From the NCBI RefSeq assembly GCF_002216775.1, contig NZ_CP022315.1:3286001-3350000 (forward strand): DNA of 64,000 bases, given 5' to 3'. The notes beneath the pieces were generated by a model. It saw only the letters and a list, made by a program, of their open reading frames with translations. It did not search any database and had not been told where the DNA came from. Source of the stretch: Virgibacillus phasianinus. Lineage in GTDB: Bacteria > Bacillota > Bacilli > Bacillales > Amphibacillaceae. Each line of letters opens with the position of its first letter. Within the stretch, counting starts at the first letter, position 1. Positions 28,380 to 39,860 of the stretch are shown one piece after another. The position numbers and the translations under genes are program-made.

Positions 28380-30089
28380 ATGCCATTTGATGGAATTGTA
28401 ACCAGAGCATTGACTAATGAATGGAATGAACAAATTATTTCAGGAAAAATAAACAAAATTTATCAACCAACAAACACAGAAATTGTTTTTACGATACGAA
28501 GCAATGGCCAAAATCATACATTGCTGTTTTCTATTCATCCTATGTATGCTCGAATTCACATAACTAAAGATACTTATACAAACCCTAAAGAGGCACCTAT
28601 GTTTTGTATGATTCTCCGCAAATATTTGTCAGGTGCAGTTATTGAATCCATTAACCAATATGGACTGGAGCGGATCATAACATTCTCGTTTAAAACGCGA
28701 AATGAAATCGGCGATGTGACCCATAAGTCATTAGTAATTGAACTAATGGGTAAGCATAGTAATCTTATGCTAATTGATGAAGAGAAAGGACATATTATTG
28801 ACAGTCTCAAACATGTTTCCCTAGCACAAAACCGCCATCGGACGATCTTGCCCGGTCATCCATATATTCTGCCGCCACACCAGGATAAACTTAATATTCT
28901 GGAAGCTAATGCTGATGAATTTATTCAAAAAATTGATTTTAATCAGGGGAAAATGGAAAACCAGATTGTTCAATCACTAAGTGGCATCTCACCGTTAGTT
29001 GCACGAGAAATGGTAGGACGGGCAAAGCTAGGATCGCAACAGACGTATAAAAACGTTTATACGGTGCTTCAGGAAACTGTCCAGGGTTTTAATTTTATAC
29101 CAGCAGTTTACAAAAACTACAAGGAAGACTTCCATGTTATACCGCTTGAAACTGTTTCCGGTGAGAAAGAAACGTTCGATACGACCAATGAAATGTTAGA
29201 TGTTTTTTACTCTGGAAAAGCAGAACGTGACCGGGTCAAGCAGCAAGCAAAGGATTTGTACCGCTTTATAAAAAATGAAAAAGACAAAAACGAACGAAAA
29301 ATGAAAAAGCACCAGCAAACCATTAAAAAAGCTGGAAATGCGGATAAATTCCAACACCAAGGTGAATTATTAACTGCTAATATGCATCGTATAAAAAAAG
29401 GTGATGCGTCGATTACAGTTACCGATTATTATGATCCTGAGCAACGTAAGCGTACAATTGAACTAAATCCAAATAAAACACCCAGCGAGAACACCCAGGG
29501 CTTATTTAAGACTTACCGGAAATTGCAAACATCGAAACAAGTTGTGGAAAATGAAATAACCAAAACAAAAAACGAAATAAGTTATTTAGACCAACTGCTG
29601 CAACAAATTGATGTTGCACGGGAAGAGGATATAGAAGAAATTCGTGAAGAATTGCGTGATGAAGGCTATCTAAAAAAACAACGTACCAAACATAAGAAAA
29701 AAAACAAGCAAGGATTACCTAAACCAGATTCTTATCAATCATCTGATGGAACACCCATCCTAGTAGGGAAAAATAATAAACAAAACGAGTATGTTACAAA
29801 TAAAATTGCCCATCGTGATCATGTTTGGCTGCACACAAAGGATATCCCGGGATCTCATGTCGTCATTCAGGATCAAAATCCAAGTGAAGATACGTTGTTA
29901 GAGGCCGCCAACTTGGCGGCATATTTCAGCAAATCACAACAATCGTCTTCCGTTCCAGTCGACTATACAACCATCCGGCACGTAAAAAAACCGAATGGTG
30001 CAAAGCCCGGATTTGTCACCTACGACAACCAAAAAACACTATTTATTACACCAGATAAAAACCTTGTTGAAAAGTTAAAAGAAAAGTAG
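28380..30089 (+). CDS. rqcH: Rqc2 homologue RqcH, NFACT family (FbpA/YloA)
   Basis: 569 residues with GAGGTGATCGA before the ATG. NFACT-N domain (about 1-170, MPFDGIVTRALTNEW), helix-hairpin-helix region (QSLSGISPLVAREM), long coiled coil (about 285-430) and C-terminal NFACT-R domain (KIAHRDHVWLHTKDIPGSHVVI). RqcH binds obstructed 50S subunits carrying peptidyl-tRNA and recruits Ala-tRNA to add degradation-marking alanine tails. Older annotation is fibronectin-binding protein. Convergent with ohr. Confidence 0.95.
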   Translation: MPFDGIVTRALTNEWNEQIISGKINKIYQPTNTEIVFTIRSNGQNHTLLFSIHPMYARIHITKDTYTNPKEAPMFCMILRKYLSGAVIESINQYGLERIITFSFKTRNEIGDVTHKSLVIELMGKHSNLMLIDEEKGHIIDSLKHVSLAQNRHRTILPGHPYILPPHQDKLNILEANADEFIQKIDFNQGKMENQIVQSLSGISPLVAREMVGRAKLGSQQTYKNVYTVLQETVQGFNFIPAVYKNYKEDFHVIPLETVSGEKETFDTTNEMLDVFYSGKAERDRVKQQAKDLYRFIKNEKDKNERKMKKHQQTIKKAGNADKFQHQGELLTANMHRIKKGDASITVTDYYDPEQRKRTIELNPNKTPSENTQGLFKTYRKLQTSKQVVENEITKTKNEISYLDQLLQQIDVAREEDIEEIREELRDEGYLKKQRTKHKKKNKQGLPKPDSYQSSDGTPILVGKNNKQNEYVTNKIAHRDHVWLHTKDIPGSHVVIQDQNPSEDTLLEAANLAAYFSKSQQSSSVPVDYTTIRHVKKPNGAKPGFVTYDNQKTLFITPDKNLVEKLKEK

Positions 30090-30098
30090 AAAAGTTCT

Positions 30099-30121
30099 GG
30101 GCGCATGTTTAACCTGCGCCC
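30099..30121 (+). terminator. Intrinsic terminator of rqcH
   Basis: GGGCGCA and TGCGCCC pair around nine bases, followed by GGTTTGTTTT. Confidence 0.75.
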
Positions 30122-30220
30122 GGTTTGTTTTCGCTGGTTTTAATCAAACATTTTCCTTGCTTCGAACCGCTCGTTACGTAAGCCTAAAGGCCAAATTTTA
30201 TGCATTCATATTTCGTAAAG

Positions 30221-30255
30221 AAAAAGGGATGATCCTATTTGAATCATCCCTTTTT
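30221..30255 (-). terminator. Intrinsic terminator of ohr
   Basis: AAAAAGGGATGAT and ATCATCCCTTTTT pair perfectly around nine bases; symmetrical A/T tails would allow action on both strands. Confidence 0.82.
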
Positions 30256-30267
30256 CTATAATAAATT

Positions 30268-30687
30268 TTATTCAGCTCTTGCATTTAGGGTTACGTCAAC
30301 ATTTCCTCGGGTTGCTTTGGAATATGGACAAACCTCATGAGCATCATTTACTAATTTATCCGCTTCTTCTTGGTTGACACCCTTAATCGAAACATTTAAT
30401 GTCGCCGCAATCTTAAAGCCGCCATCTTTCTCATCCTTGCAGAAACTAATTTCCGCTGTAGTTTCAGAATCGATATCCTTCTTTTGATTGGATGCCACAA
30501 GATTTAATGCCCCGTCAAAACATGAGGCGTAGGTCGCAGCGAATAATTGCTCTGGGTTTGACCCTTTATCTTCCTTATTTGTTGCTGGGTTTACTAAGTT
30601 TAAATCAATCAAGCCATCATCGGATTTAACATGACCATCACGACCATTTTTTGCTGTCGCTTTTGATGTAAATATTACGTTTCCCAT
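30268..30687 (-). CDS. ohr: Organic hydroperoxide resistance protein (Ohr/OsmC family)
   Basis: 139 residues. Thiol peroxidase that reduces organic hydroperoxides. Two catalytic cysteines are visible, Cys56 in YASCFDGAL and Cys120 in HEVCPYSKATRGN, and the Ohr-type NPEQLFAA helix is present. No OhrR (MarR) gene lies next to it; the neighbour is a LysR regulator in the same orientation, whose gene starts upstream. Confidence 0.93.
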   Translation of the reverse strand: MGNVIFTSKATAKNGRDGHVKSDDGLIDLNLVNPATNKEDKGSNPEQLFAATYASCFDGALNLVASNQKKDIDSETTAEISFCKDEKDGGFKIAATLNVSIKGVNQEEADKLVNDAHEVCPYSKATRGNVDVTLNARAE

Positions 30688-30754
30688 TTCTTTAACACTC
30701 CTCTTTTTCTTTGTCTATACATTACTATACCACCAAGTCTAAATTACTAAACCA

Positions 30755-31615
30755 TTATATATATGTTCTATTTAAAATGGTTTGAAGAAACTTTTCCACT
30801 TGCGGAAGCTTGCGAACCTCTTCCTGATAACATACCCATGTACTTCTCGTTACACTATGATTATCTAAAGTTAAAGCAACATGTGGATATTCATCCATCA
30901 TGGTATCAGAAACGCTTTTTGGCAAGACAGCCATACCTAGTCCCTGCTTCATAAATTGTTTACAGGTCTCAATTTGATCAACTCGTATTGTTTTTAACGG
31001 TTTGATGTGGTGTTGGTGATGATAAAGCCAGTTATCGACTAATTCATGCATACTGTCATCGCTTTTAAACGCAATTAATGGTCGTTCTTTCAACTTATTT
31101 TTGGGGAAAGTTTCCGTGTCAAAGATATATAACGGATCTTCAAATATGCATGAACAGGTGCTTTCCTTCAACTTTTCACCGCGAATGATACAGACATGGT
31201 AATTTTTGTGATCGCGTTTGATATCTTCACTAATCCCCGTTACAAGATCAATTTCAACATTGGGATATTCGCTTGTATATTCCCCGAGCATTGCAGGTAA
31301 ATATCGCTGACTAATCAGGGAAGAACAAGCAATTGATAAAGTTCCTTGTACTGTTTTACTTGATTCTAGTAAACTGCTTTTCAATGCCTTCTCTCGTTCC
31401 AACACACTGTTTGCATGTTTGATAATCATTTCTCCAACTGGCGTAAGTAGTAGCTTTTTAGATGTACGGATAAATATAGTCTGTCCGAAATAGTCTTCAA
31501 TGTATCTAAGACGTTGTGTGACCGCAGGCTGTGAAATTAAAAAGGCTTTAGCTGTGCCGCGAATTGTTCCAATATCATTTAACTTGATTAATAAAAGGTA
31601 ATCATCTATTTTCAT
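30755..31615 (-). CDS. LysR-family transcriptional regulator
   Basis: 286 residues: N-terminal winged helix-turn-helix (about 1-60, TAKAFLISQPAVTQRLRYIED) and a C-terminal periplasmic-binding-like effector domain (about 90-286). It resembles the CysL/CysB-like branch, but effector and targets cannot be named. It is divergent from a methyltransferase gene, the classic LysR arrangement, with a palindrome in the 125-base gap. Confidence 0.88.
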   Translation of the reverse strand: MKIDDYLLLIKLNDIGTIRGTAKAFLISQPAVTQRLRYIEDYFGQTIFIRTSKKLLLTPVGEMIIKHANSVLEREKALKSSLLESSKTVQGTLSIACSSLISQRYLPAMLGEYTSEYPNVEIDLVTGISEDIKRDHKNYHVCIIRGEKLKESTCSCIFEDPLYIFDTETFPKNKLKERPLIAFKSDDSMHELVDNWLYHHQHHIKPLKTIRVDQIETCKQFMKQGLGMAVLPKSVSDTMMDEYPHVALTLDNHSVTRSTWVCYQEEVRKLPQVEKFLQTILNRTYI

Positions 31616-31680
31616 TTTCTAACCTCTCATTTGATAAGTATTAATTATTACTATTGATTATAAACTAATATTTTACTTAT

Positions 31681-31711
31681 TGCATGTTTATGCATATGAT
31701 AATCGTATAAT
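31681..31711 (+). promoter_or_regulatory. Methyltransferase promoter with overlapping palindrome
   Basis: TATAAT (31706-31711) has no good -35. At that place lies TGCATGTTTATGCA (31681-31694), a two-fold symmetric site with a 4-base centre, as expected for a LysR-activated promoter. Binding is inferred from position. Confidence 0.45.
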
Positions 31712-31740
31712 GGATTCCTTATGATTGAAAGAGGGTAATT

Positions 31741-32505
31741 ATGATGAACGAAAAAGAAAATGTTAAACGAGCTTTTGCTAAGAATAGTAATGCATATGTA
31801 ACAAGTTCTACACATTCCACTGGACCTGATTTACCTTTACTGATTGACTGGTTAAAACCACAATCAGACATGAACGCCCTTGATGTTGCAACCGGTGGTG
31901 GTCATGTAGCCAAACACCTGTCTAAGCACGTAGCAAACATTATTGCTTCCGACTTAACTAAAGAAATGCTGAATAATACTGCTAAATATTTACATTCCTA
32001 CACTAATATTAAGTACGCTGTTGCTGATGCTGAAGAATTGCCTTTCGATAATAATACCTTTGACATCGTAACCTGCCGGATAGCTGCACACCATTTTCCG
32101 ACTCCTGATAAATTTATTGCGGAAGTTTGCCGTGTTTTAAAACCCGATGGTAAGTTTATGTTGATTGACAATGTTGCTGCTGAGGAACAAACATTAGATA
32201 ATTTTGTTAACAAAGTAGAGAAGATGCGGGATTATAGTCATGTGCGTTCACACACTGTTACAGAGTGGATGGCACTATTTGATAAAAATCAATTGACAAT
32301 ACTTAAGCAGCAGTCTAGAAAGAAAACACTACCATACAAAGAGTGGACTGACCGTACATTAATGGATGACCAAGCAAAGCATGCCGTATCTTTTTATTTG
32401 AAAAATGCACCGAAACGAATTCGCGACTATTTTCAAGTAACAATTACTGGTGATGAAATTTCTTCTTTTATTATAGATGAGTGGATGGTGATGTGTAAAA
32501 AGTAA
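31741..32505 (+). CDS. Class I SAM-dependent methyltransferase (UbiE/MenG-like fold)
   Basis: 254 residues, AGAGGG before the ATG. The methyltransferase-11 core spans about 35-150: motif I ALDVATGGGHVAKHLS, acidic SDLTKEML, motif II AVADAEELPFDNNTFD and the CRIAAHHFPTPDKF motif, and LKPDGKFMLIDN. Substrate unknown; likely a small molecule. Divergent from a LysR gene that may control it. Confidence 0.85.
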   Translation: MMNEKENVKRAFAKNSNAYVTSSTHSTGPDLPLLIDWLKPQSDMNALDVATGGGHVAKHLSKHVANIIASDLTKEMLNNTAKYLHSYTNIKYAVADAEELPFDNNTFDIVTCRIAAHHFPTPDKFIAEVCRVLKPDGKFMLIDNVAAEEQTLDNFVNKVEKMRDYSHVRSHTVTEWMALFDKNQLTILKQQSRKKTLPYKEWTDRTLMDDQAKHAVSFYLKNAPKRIRDYFQVTITGDEISSFIIDEWMVMCKK

Positions 32506-32547
32506 AAAGTTAATTACTAATTAGCTTATTACAAATTAATTGTCTAA

Positions 32548-32587
32548 AAATAAGCTGACCATTCTTACTAGAGTGATCAGCTTATTT
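32548..32587. terminator. Bidirectional terminator between methyltransferase and pyrE
   Basis: AAATAAGCTGACC pairs with GATCAGCTTATTT around a loop of about 13 bases; A and T tracts on both sides suit termination of both convergent transcripts. Confidence 0.75.
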
Positions 32588-32592
32588 GCCAA

Positions 32593-33207
32593 CTATAATT
32601 CTTTACGCCACACTTGAAGCTTATGGCTTTCTGTATCACTTATTGTGCCGTTTTCAACTAAAAGTGTTAAAAGTTCTTCATAGTTTGTTATTGTGTCAAA
32701 GGATAAATTCGCAGAAGAAAATTTTTCAACTGACTTTTCCAGTCCATAGGTGAAAATCGCAAGAACACTCAGTACCTCTGCACCCACTTTTTGCAGTGCC
32801 TGTGCTGCTTCAATTGATGATCCCCCTGTTGAGATTAAATCTTCAATGACAACAACCTTCTGACCTTCTTGCAAATGTCCTTCAATCTGATTACCTTTAC
32901 CGTGCCCCTTTGGTTTGGACCTTACATATACCATTGGCAAATTAAGTTCATCAGCCAGCCATGCTGCATGAGGAATCCCCGCAGTAGCACAGCCTGCAAT
33001 TACATCAGGCTTGATTTCCATTTGTTCTACTAACCTCACAAATGCCTGTACAATTTTCCTGCGAACGACCGGGTATGACATGGTTAAGCGGTTGTCGCAA
33101 TAGATAGGTGATTTTATCCCAGAGGTCCATGTGAAATAGTCCTCTGTTTTAATTTGAATTGCCTTTATCTCCAAAAGATCATTTGCCAGTTCATGATTTA
33201 ACCCCAT
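32593..33207 (-). CDS. pyrE: Orotate phosphoribosyltransferase
   Basis: 204 residues. Makes orotidine 5-phosphate from orotate and PRPP. PRPP-binding motif [14 protein letters not shown], lid region [13 protein letters not shown], and [13 protein letters not shown] near the start. Last gene of the pyr operon, overlapping pyrF by 17 bases, and followed by a terminator. Confidence 0.96.
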   Translation of the reverse strand: MGLNHELANDLLEIKAIQIKTEDYFTWTSGIKSPIYCDNRLTMSYPVVRRKIVQAFVRLVEQMEIKPDVIAGCATAGIPHAAWLADELNLPMVYVRSKPKGHGKGNQIEGHLQEGQKVVVIEDLISTGGSSIEAAQALQKVGAEVLSVLAIFTYGLEKSVEKFSSANLSFDTITNYEELLTLLVENGTISDTESHKLQVWRKEL

Positions 33208-33907
33208 ATCCCCACTCCTCTTTAACTTGTCGATATGCCCTTCCTGGATCGCTCGCTTTCGTAACAGTACGGCCCAATACTAGAATATCTGCATTATTTT
33301 CCCGTGCAAAGGCAGGTGTTGCCACCCTTTTTTGATCATTTACATCTGAATCGTCTAATCGGATGCCAGGTGTTACTGTTAAAAAAGAGGTCCCGCAAAC
33401 CTGCTTAATAGCCTTAGCTTCGTGTACCGAACACACTACTCCATCTGCTCCATTTTGATTGGCAAAATCCGCAAAATGAAGAACATTATCATGCACGTTT
33501 CCGGGAAGCCGTAATTCTTTCCCCATTACCACATCGTCCATCGATGTTAACATCGTCACCGCGATCAATTTAGTCTCGTGGTTGGAATGTGAATTTGATT
33601 GCAGCCCTTCTTTCGCACGTTGCATCATTTCACTTCCACCGAGTGCGTGTACATTTACCATATCTACCTCAAGCTTTGCGATGTTCGCCATTGCTTTCTT
33701 TACGGTAGTTGGAATATCATGTAATTTTAAATCAAGAAAGATGGCATGATTATTTTCCTTTAATTGTTCGATAACCCTCGGTCCTTCCCGATAAAACAGT
33801 TCCATTCCAACCTTTACTGGAACACCTTGCATATCATGCGCATCGATAAAACTGCTTGCTTGTTCCCAAGTAGGAAAATCTAATGATAAATACATGTTCT
33901 CGTTCAT
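33191..33907 (-). CDS. pyrF: Orotidine 5'-phosphate decarboxylase
   Basis: 238 residues. Final step to UMP. Active-site Asp/Lys array in [16 protein letters not shown], plus [17 protein letters not shown] and [11 protein letters not shown] for phosphate binding. Overlaps pyrD by 4 bases. Confidence 0.97.
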   Translation of the reverse strand: MNENMYLSLDFPTWEQASSFIDAHDMQGVPVKVGMELFYREGPRVIEQLKENNHAIFLDLKLHDIPTTVKKAMANIAKLEVDMVNVHALGGSEMMQRAKEGLQSNSHSNHETKLIAVTMLTSMDDVVMGKELRLPGNVHDNVLHFADFANQNGADGVVCSVHEAKAIKQVCGTSFLTVTPGIRLDDSDVNDQKRVATPAFARENNADILVLGRTVTKASDPGRAYRQVKEEWGYGVKS

Positions 33908-34818
33908 GCTCCATGCCCCTTTCCAATCGCATCCTCTACAGACAAGAATCCATATTTTGATAAAGCGTTTGGTAGTTCTTCAATTAGTTCTGGACAGATA
34001 AATGGGTTTTGAAAGTTTGCTGTTCCAACAGCAACTGCACTAGCTCCAGCCAATAGAAATTCAATTACGTCGTCAACATTGGAAATTCCGCCCATCCCGA
34101 TAATGGGAATCTGGACATGCTTTTTGACCTCATAAACCATTCGTATTGCCACTGGTTTGATAGCTGGCCCGGACAAACCACCCGTTTGATTTGCTAATAT
34201 TGGTTTTTTACTTGGTAGGTGAATTTGCATCCCCGACAATGTGTTGATCATGGATAAACCATCTGCGCCAGCCTCCTCCACTGCTTTAGCCATTGAAACG
34301 ATATCAGATACATTCGGCGACAATTTCACATATACAGGAAGATTACTAGCCTTCTTAACAATTCTAGTAACATTAGCCGCCATTTCCGGATTTGTTCCAA
34401 ATTGAATACCGCCCTCTTTAACATTTGGGCATGAAATATTTAACTCAAGTGCGTGGACGGAGTCGGTTTGGTTAAATGCCTTTGCTACCATCTCGTATTC
34501 TTCCAAAGTACTACCAGCAACATTTGCAATAATAGGGATTGAATAGTTTGCCAGAAAAGGAACTTCTGTTTCTATTATTTTTTCTACGCCCGGGTTTTGC
34601 AGTCCAATCGCATTTAACATCCCGCTCGCAGTCTCAGCCACTCGAGGTGTGCTATTGCCATAACGATTGCTACCTGTTGCTGCTTTCATAATAACTGCAC
34701 CCAATTGCTGAAGGTCATAAAAGTCACTGTATTCGCGGCCAAATCCAAAACAGCCTGACGCTGGCATTATTGGATTTTTCATCTGTAAACCGGGTAGATT
34801 CACCGCCAGCTCACTCAT
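33904..34818 (-). CDS. pyrD: Dihydroorotate dehydrogenase B, catalytic subunit
   Basis: 304-residue FMN barrel of the NAD-linked class 1B, with [24 protein letters not shown] (active Cys), VKLSPNV and [15 protein letters not shown]. Oxidises dihydroorotate and needs the PyrK electron-transfer subunit encoded just upstream (4-base overlap). Confidence 0.96.
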   Translation of the reverse strand: MSELAVNLPGLQMKNPIMPASGCFGFGREYSDFYDLQQLGAVIMKAATGSNRYGNSTPRVAETASGMLNAIGLQNPGVEKIIETEVPFLANYSIPIIANVAGSTLEEYEMVAKAFNQTDSVHALELNISCPNVKEGGIQFGTNPEMAANVTRIVKKASNLPVYVKLSPNVSDIVSMAKAVEEAGADGLSMINTLSGMQIHLPSKKPILANQTGGLSGPAIKPVAIRMVYEVKKHVQIPIIGMGGISNVDDVIEFLLAGASAVAVGTANFQNPFICPELIEELPNALSKYGFLSVEDAIGKGHGA

Positions 34819-35570
34819 AATTTCACCTCATTTGCTGCAAATACCGGGCCATCCTTGCAAATTTTCCGATATCCTCCTTGGGTCTCTGTTGGGATGACAC
34901 AAGCGAAACATGCACCCACGCCGCATCCCATCCGTTCCTCCAAGGAGACATAGCCTGACTGATGTTCAAGCTTAGTCGTCACAGCCTGAAGCATAGCCAT
35001 CGGTCCGCATGTATAGTAGCAATCATAATCACCCATTTTTCCTATTACATCGGTAACAAATCCATGATGACCATACGATCCATCATTCGTGGTGATAAGT
35101 GTTTCACCAAGCTCCTTGAATGCTGCTTCATAAAAAACACTGTCAGCTGTTTGAAATCCAAGCACAGCTTTTATAGTGACTCCCTCAGCGGCTAATTCTT
35201 TACCTAGACAGTATAATGGGGGAATTCCAATTCCTCCCCCGACCAATAATATGGTTTTGTTTAATAGATTATCATAAGGGAACCCGTTACCACTGGGTCC
35301 TAATGCACTAATTTGCATTCCTTCCTGATAATTAGATAAAGCCTTTGTTCCTTCGCCTAATTGCTTAAATAAAACCGTTACCGTTTCATTCTTTTTATCT
35401 ATCTTAGCAATTGATATTGGACGCCGTAATGTATGCCCTTCAATTCCGATATGCAGAAACTGCCCTGGTTGGGCAGTTCTGCTAATATGCTGATTTTGAA
35501 GTACCATTTCGGTTGTTTCACGAGCAATTTCTGTTGATTTAACTATCAGCAGATTTTCTTTCCTTATCAT
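34815..35570 (-). CDS. pyrK: Dihydroorotate dehydrogenase electron transfer subunit
   Basis: 251 residues. FAD-binding ferredoxin reductase domain ([10 protein letters not shown] near 50), NAD-binding [13 protein letters not shown] and a C-terminal 2Fe-2S site [10 protein letters not shown] with a downstream Cys in YRKICKDGP. Passes electrons from PyrD to NAD. Overlaps carB and pyrD by 4 bases each. Confidence 0.95.
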   Translation of the reverse strand: MIRKENLLIVKSTEIARETTEMVLQNQHISRTAQPGQFLHIGIEGHTLRRPISIAKIDKKNETVTVLFKQLGEGTKALSNYQEGMQISALGPSGNGFPYDNLLNKTILLVGGGIGIPPLYCLGKELAAEGVTIKAVLGFQTADSVFYEAAFKELGETLITTNDGSYGHHGFVTDVIGKMGDYDCYYTCGPMAMLQAVTTKLEHQSGYVSLEERMGCGVGACFACVIPTETQGGYRKICKDGPVFAANEVKL

Positions 35571-38500
35571 GATAGGACAACCTTTTTACCTGTCATTGGC
35601 TTGGCACTAAATGTTGTAGAATCAATTACATTCAGAATTGCATTCGCTGTATCAAGGCTTGTTAAACAAGCAATTCCGTGCTCAACCGATTCCCGGCGGA
35701 TCATAAATCCATCTGAACGTGGTTTCTTTCCGGAAGTTAACGTATTTACAACAAATTGGACATCGCCATTTTCTATGATAGACAAGACATTTGGTTCGTC
35801 TGAGCCAATTTTAGCCACTTCGGTAACTGGAATACCATTTTTGTTTACATAGCTGGCAGTACCGGCGGTCGCGTACAATTGAAATCCAAGTTGATGAAAA
35901 CGATTGGCGATCTCTAGTGTCTCTGCCTTATCTTTATCGGCAACTGTTAGCAGTACCGAACCAACCTGTGGTACCTTTAAACCTGACGCTATCAGCCCTT
36001 TATAAAGTGCTTTTTCTAATGTTTTATCATGCCCGATTGCTTCACCGGTCGATTTCATTTCTGGCCCAAGAATGGTATCAACACTTCTGAGCTTTTCAAA
36101 TGAAAATACTGGCACTTTAACAGATACACTCTCCTGCTCAGGCAAGATTCCTGACGTATATCCCATTGAATTCAATGACTCCCCTAAAATACATCTAGTT
36201 GCAATATTTGCCATGGTTACACCGGTAACTTTACTTAAAAATGGTATGGTTCTGCTTGCTCTGGGATTCACTTCAAGTACATATACGTCTTCATCACGTA
36301 TAATGAACTGAATGTTAATTAATCCTTTAACATTTAGACTTTGAGCAATTTTCGTCGATGCCTCCATACACTTCTGTTTTACTAACTCACTGATGCGCTG
36401 CGGTGGATAAACAGCAATGGAATCACCAGAGTGTACACCTGCGCGTTCGATGTGTTCCATAATCCCAGGTACAATAGTCGATTCCCCATCACTGATTGCA
36501 TCGACCTCTACTTCAATTCCTGTAATATATTTATCGATTAAAATAGGATGTGCGTCATCAGCCCCATTGGATTTTGCTAAATATGCATTCAATTCATCGT
36601 CATCATAAACAATTTCCATCCGGCTTCCGCCAATTACATAGGATGGTCTAACCAAAACCGGATAACCTATCTCATTCGCTACCTGAAGAGCCTGGTCGAG
36701 TTTTAAGACAGATTTACCTTTTGGGCGGAGTAGGTCTAGATCATTTAACAGCATCTCAAACTTGTCGCGATCTTCCGCTTTATCTATTGCTTCCAAGTTG
36801 GTGCCGAGAATTTCAACTCCGCGCCGCTTTAATCCATCAGCTAAGTTAATCGCTGTTTGACCGCCAAACTGGACGATTACTCCTTCTGGTTCCTCTAAAT
36901 TGATTACATTCATAACATCCTCAAGGGTTAACGGTTCGAAATATAATTTATCGGAAATACTAAAGTCAGTTGAAACGGTTTCTGGATTATTATTCATGAT
37001 AATTGCTTCATAACCCATTTCTTTAATTGCCATCACAGAATGGACTGTGGCGTAATCAAATTCGATACCCTGACCAATCCGAATTGGTCCTGAACCCAAA
37101 ACAAGAATCTTCTTTCGGTCAGACTTTATGGATTCATTCTCATCTTCATACGTACTGTAGAAATATGGTGTTTCCGATTCAAATTCTGCGGCACAGGTAT
37201 CAACCATTTTATAAACTGGGCTAATATTTTGTTCCATTCGTTGGGCGTATACGTCATCAACCGCTGTATCCCAAACCCTTGCTATGTGCGCATCAGAAAA
37301 CCCAAGTTTTTTAACCTTTTCCAATAAATCCTGGTCATTTTTATTTTCACGTAATGCTTGCTCAAGTTCTATTAACCGACTAATTTTCACAAGGTAGAAG
37401 CGGTCTATTTTAGTTTGGTCAAAAATTTCTTCGATCGTCATTCCACGCCTGAACACTTCGGCCAAAACGAATAACCGCTCATCATCAGCTTTCTTTAAAC
37501 GATGCTTTAACTCCTCGAGCGACAAACCAGTTAGTGATTTCAGCCAGAGATCCTCTGTTCCGATATCAAGTGAACGAACCCCTTTTAACAATGATTCCTC
37601 AAAGTTTCTGCCAATCGCCATAATCTCGCCCGTTGCTTTCATTTGGGTTCCTAAATAACGATCTCCCGTTATGAACTTATCAAATGGAAACCTTGGTATT
37701 TTGGTCACCACATAATCAAGCGCTGGTTCAAAACATGCATATGTTTTGCCAGTAATCGGGTTTAGAATTTCATCCAAGGTAAGCCCAACAGCTATTTTAG
37801 CGGCCACTTTCGCAATTGGATAGCCTGTTGCCTTAGAAGCAAGCGCAGATGAACGGCTTACGCGTGGATTCACTTCAATAATAAAATAGTTAAAACTGTT
37901 TGGGTCTATTGCTAATTGAACATTACAGCCACCCTCAATTTGAAGGGCGCGAATAATCTTAAGCGACGCATTTCTAAGCAGTTGGTATTCCCGGTCACTA
38001 AGTGTTTGTGATGGTGCAACAACGATGGAGTCACCTGTATGGATCCCGACAGGATCCACATTCTCCATGTTACAAACAACAATCGCCTGATCATTCTTAT
38101 CGCGCATCACTTCATATTCAATTTCTTTAAACCCTGCAATATTTCGTTCAATCAAACATTGATTTACAGGTGATAGCGATAATCCGTTTCGCGTAACGTC
38201 CCGCAGTTCCTTTTCGCTGTAGCACATTCCTCCGCCAGTACCGCCTAAGGTGTATGCGGGTCGTACAATAAGTGGAAACCCTATTTCATCTGCGAAACCC
38301 ACCGCCTGGTCAATAGAATTTACAATTTGGCTTTCAGGAACTGGCTCATTCAATTCATGCATTAAAGAACGAAACATCTCCCTATCTTCCGCTTTTTGGA
38401 TTGCTTCAAGTGATGTACCAAGAAGATTCACATCATATTCCGCCAGTATTCCAGTTTCTTCAAGCGCAACTGCCATGTTTAACCCTGTTTGTCCCCCAAG

Positions 38501-38767
38501 CGTGGGAAGCAATGCGTCCGGCTGTTCTTTGCGGATAATTTTTGTCAAAAACTCAACGGTTAGAGGCTCCATATATACTTTATCAGCAACTGTATGATCC
38601 GTCATTATTGTCGCAGGATTGGAGTTAGCTAAAATTACCTGGTAACCTTCTTCTTTTAGTGCCTGACATGCTTGTGTACCTGAATAGTCAAATTCCGCAG
38701 CCTGGCCAATGACAATTGGACCTGATCCAATTACTAAAATTTTGTCGATTGCAGTGTTCTTAGGCAT
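35567..38767 (-). CDS. carB: Carbamoyl-phosphate synthase large subunit
   Basis: ATG at 38767 with AAGGAGG upstream, overlapping carA by 8 bases. 1,066 residues: two tandem ATP-grasp halves ([16 protein letters not shown] and [16 protein letters not shown] repeats), oligomerisation domain (about 400-550) and the C-terminal allosteric MGS-like domain. Makes carbamoyl phosphate from bicarbonate, ammonia and two ATP. Being in the pyr operon it is the pyrimidine (pyrAB) form. Confidence 0.96.
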   Translation of the reverse strand: MPKNTAIDKILVIGSGPIVIGQAAEFDYSGTQACQALKEEGYQVILANSNPATIMTDHTVADKVYMEPLTVEFLTKIIRKEQPDALLPTLGGQTGLNMAVALEETGILAEYDVNLLGTSLEAIQKAEDREMFRSLMHELNEPVPESQIVNSIDQAVGFADEIGFPLIVRPAYTLGGTGGGMCYSEKELRDVTRNGLSLSPVNQCLIERNIAGFKEIEYEVMRDKNDQAIVVCNMENVDPVGIHTGDSIVVAPSQTLSDREYQLLRNASLKIIRALQIEGGCNVQLAIDPNSFNYFIIEVNPRVSRSSALASKATGYPIAKVAAKIAVGLTLDEILNPITGKTYACFEPALDYVVTKIPRFPFDKFITGDRYLGTQMKATGEIMAIGRNFEESLLKGVRSLDIGTEDLWLKSLTGLSLEELKHRLKKADDERLFVLAEVFRRGMTIEEIFDQTKIDRFYLVKISRLIELEQALRENKNDQDLLEKVKKLGFSDAHIARVWDTAVDDVYAQRMEQNISPVYKMVDTCAAEFESETPYFYSTYEDENESIKSDRKKILVLGSGPIRIGQGIEFDYATVHSVMAIKEMGYEAIIMNNNPETVSTDFSISDKLYFEPLTLEDVMNVINLEEPEGVIVQFGGQTAINLADGLKRRGVEILGTNLEAIDKAEDRDKFEMLLNDLDLLRPKGKSVLKLDQALQVANEIGYPVLVRPSYVIGGSRMEIVYDDDELNAYLAKSNGADDAHPILIDKYITGIEVEVDAISDGESTIVPGIMEHIERAGVHSGDSIAVYPPQRISELVKQKCMEASTKIAQSLNVKGLINIQFIIRDEDVYVLEVNPRASRTIPFLSKVTGVTMANIATRCILGESLNSMGYTSGILPEQESVSVKVPVFSFEKLRSVDTILGPEMKSTGEAIGHDKTLEKALYKGLIASGLKVPQVGSVLLTVADKDKAETLEIANRFHQLGFQLYATAGTASYVNKNGIPVTEVAKIGSDEPNVLSIIENGDVQFVVNTLTSGKKPRSDGFMIRRESVEHGIACLTSLDTANAILNVIDSTTFSAKPMTGKKVVLS

Positions 38768-39860
38768 ATGTCTCTTCCTCCTTTTTAGCATGTACTTGCT
38801 CGATCATTGTTAAAAAGTTATCAAATAGGTGATTCGTGTCTTCTGGTCCAGGAGAACTCTCCGGGTGATACTGCACGGTGAATGCGGGATATGTTTTATG
38901 TTTAATGCCCTCCACCGTATTATCATTCAGTGCTACCTCTGTAAGCACAAGATTCGTTTCCTTCAGTGTATCTGGTCGAACTGCATAGCTGTGGTTTTGC
39001 GATGTTAAATACGTCTTGTTTAATTCCAGGTTTTTCACAGGATGGTTTGCACCACGGTGTCCAAATTTCATTTTTATTGTGTCCGCACCGCATGCTAATG
39101 CAAACAATTGATGTCCAAGACAAATACCAAACAGCGGAATCTTTCCAAGTACCTCTTTTACCATTTGAATTGCTTCGGGAACATCTTTTGGATCGCCGGG
39201 GCCATTCGTCAGCATGATGCCATCCGGCTTTAACCGTAAAATATTTTCAGCACTATAATTATAGGGTACAACTGTTACATGGCAGTTTCTCTTTGTGAGT
39301 TCACGTAAAATTCCGTGTTTCATTCCAAAGTCCACTAAGACAATACGACGCCCGCGGCCTGGCACAACGTATGGTTTAACTGCAGAGGTTAGCTGAACCT
39401 GATTTGTCATCATTTGCTGGTTAGTTAACTCTAGTAAAAGCTCTTCTTTAGATTCTGTTGCATCCGCAATTACAGCTTTCATTGTTCCATGCCGACGAAT
39501 AATCTTAGTCAGTTTTCTAGTATCAATTCCGGAAATACCAGGGATGTCATTCGCTTTCAAATAGGAACTAAGATTTTCATCACTTCTGAAGTTAGAAGGA
39601 TCATCACATACTTCCTTTACTACAAAGCCATGAATAAAAGGGGTCACCGTTTCAAAGTCATCACGGTTTATTCCATAATTCCCCACCAATGGATACGTCA
39701 TCGTAACAATTTGACCGCAATAAGAGGGATCCGTTATTACTTCCTGATATCCAGACATTCCGGTGTTAAATACCACTTCCCCTGATTTTTTTCGGTCACT
39801 TCCAAAACCCTCACCAATAAATACTGTTCCGTCTTCTAAAATTAGCTGGCGCTTAGTCAT
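38760..39860 (-). CDS. carA: Carbamoyl-phosphate synthase small subunit
   Basis: 366 residues. N-terminal small-chain domain ([29 protein letters not shown]), then a class I glutamine amidotransferase with the catalytic Cys in [11 protein letters not shown] and His in [10 protein letters not shown]. Supplies ammonia to CarB. Overlaps pyrC by 8 bases. Confidence 0.96.
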   Translation of the reverse strand: MTKRQLILEDGTVFIGEGFGSDRKKSGEVVFNTGMSGYQEVITDPSYCGQIVTMTYPLVGNYGINRDDFETVTPFIHGFVVKEVCDDPSNFRSDENLSSYLKANDIPGISGIDTRKLTKIIRRHGTMKAVIADATESKEELLLELTNQQMMTNQVQLTSAVKPYVVPGRGRRIVLVDFGMKHGILRELTKRNCHVTVVPYNYSAENILRLKPDGIMLTNGPGDPKDVPEAIQMVKEVLGKIPLFGICLGHQLFALACGADTIKMKFGHRGANHPVKNLELNKTYLTSQNHSYAVRPDTLKETNLVLTEVALNDNTVEGIKHKTYPAFTVQYHPESSPGPEDTNHLFDNFLTMIEQVHAKKEEETYA

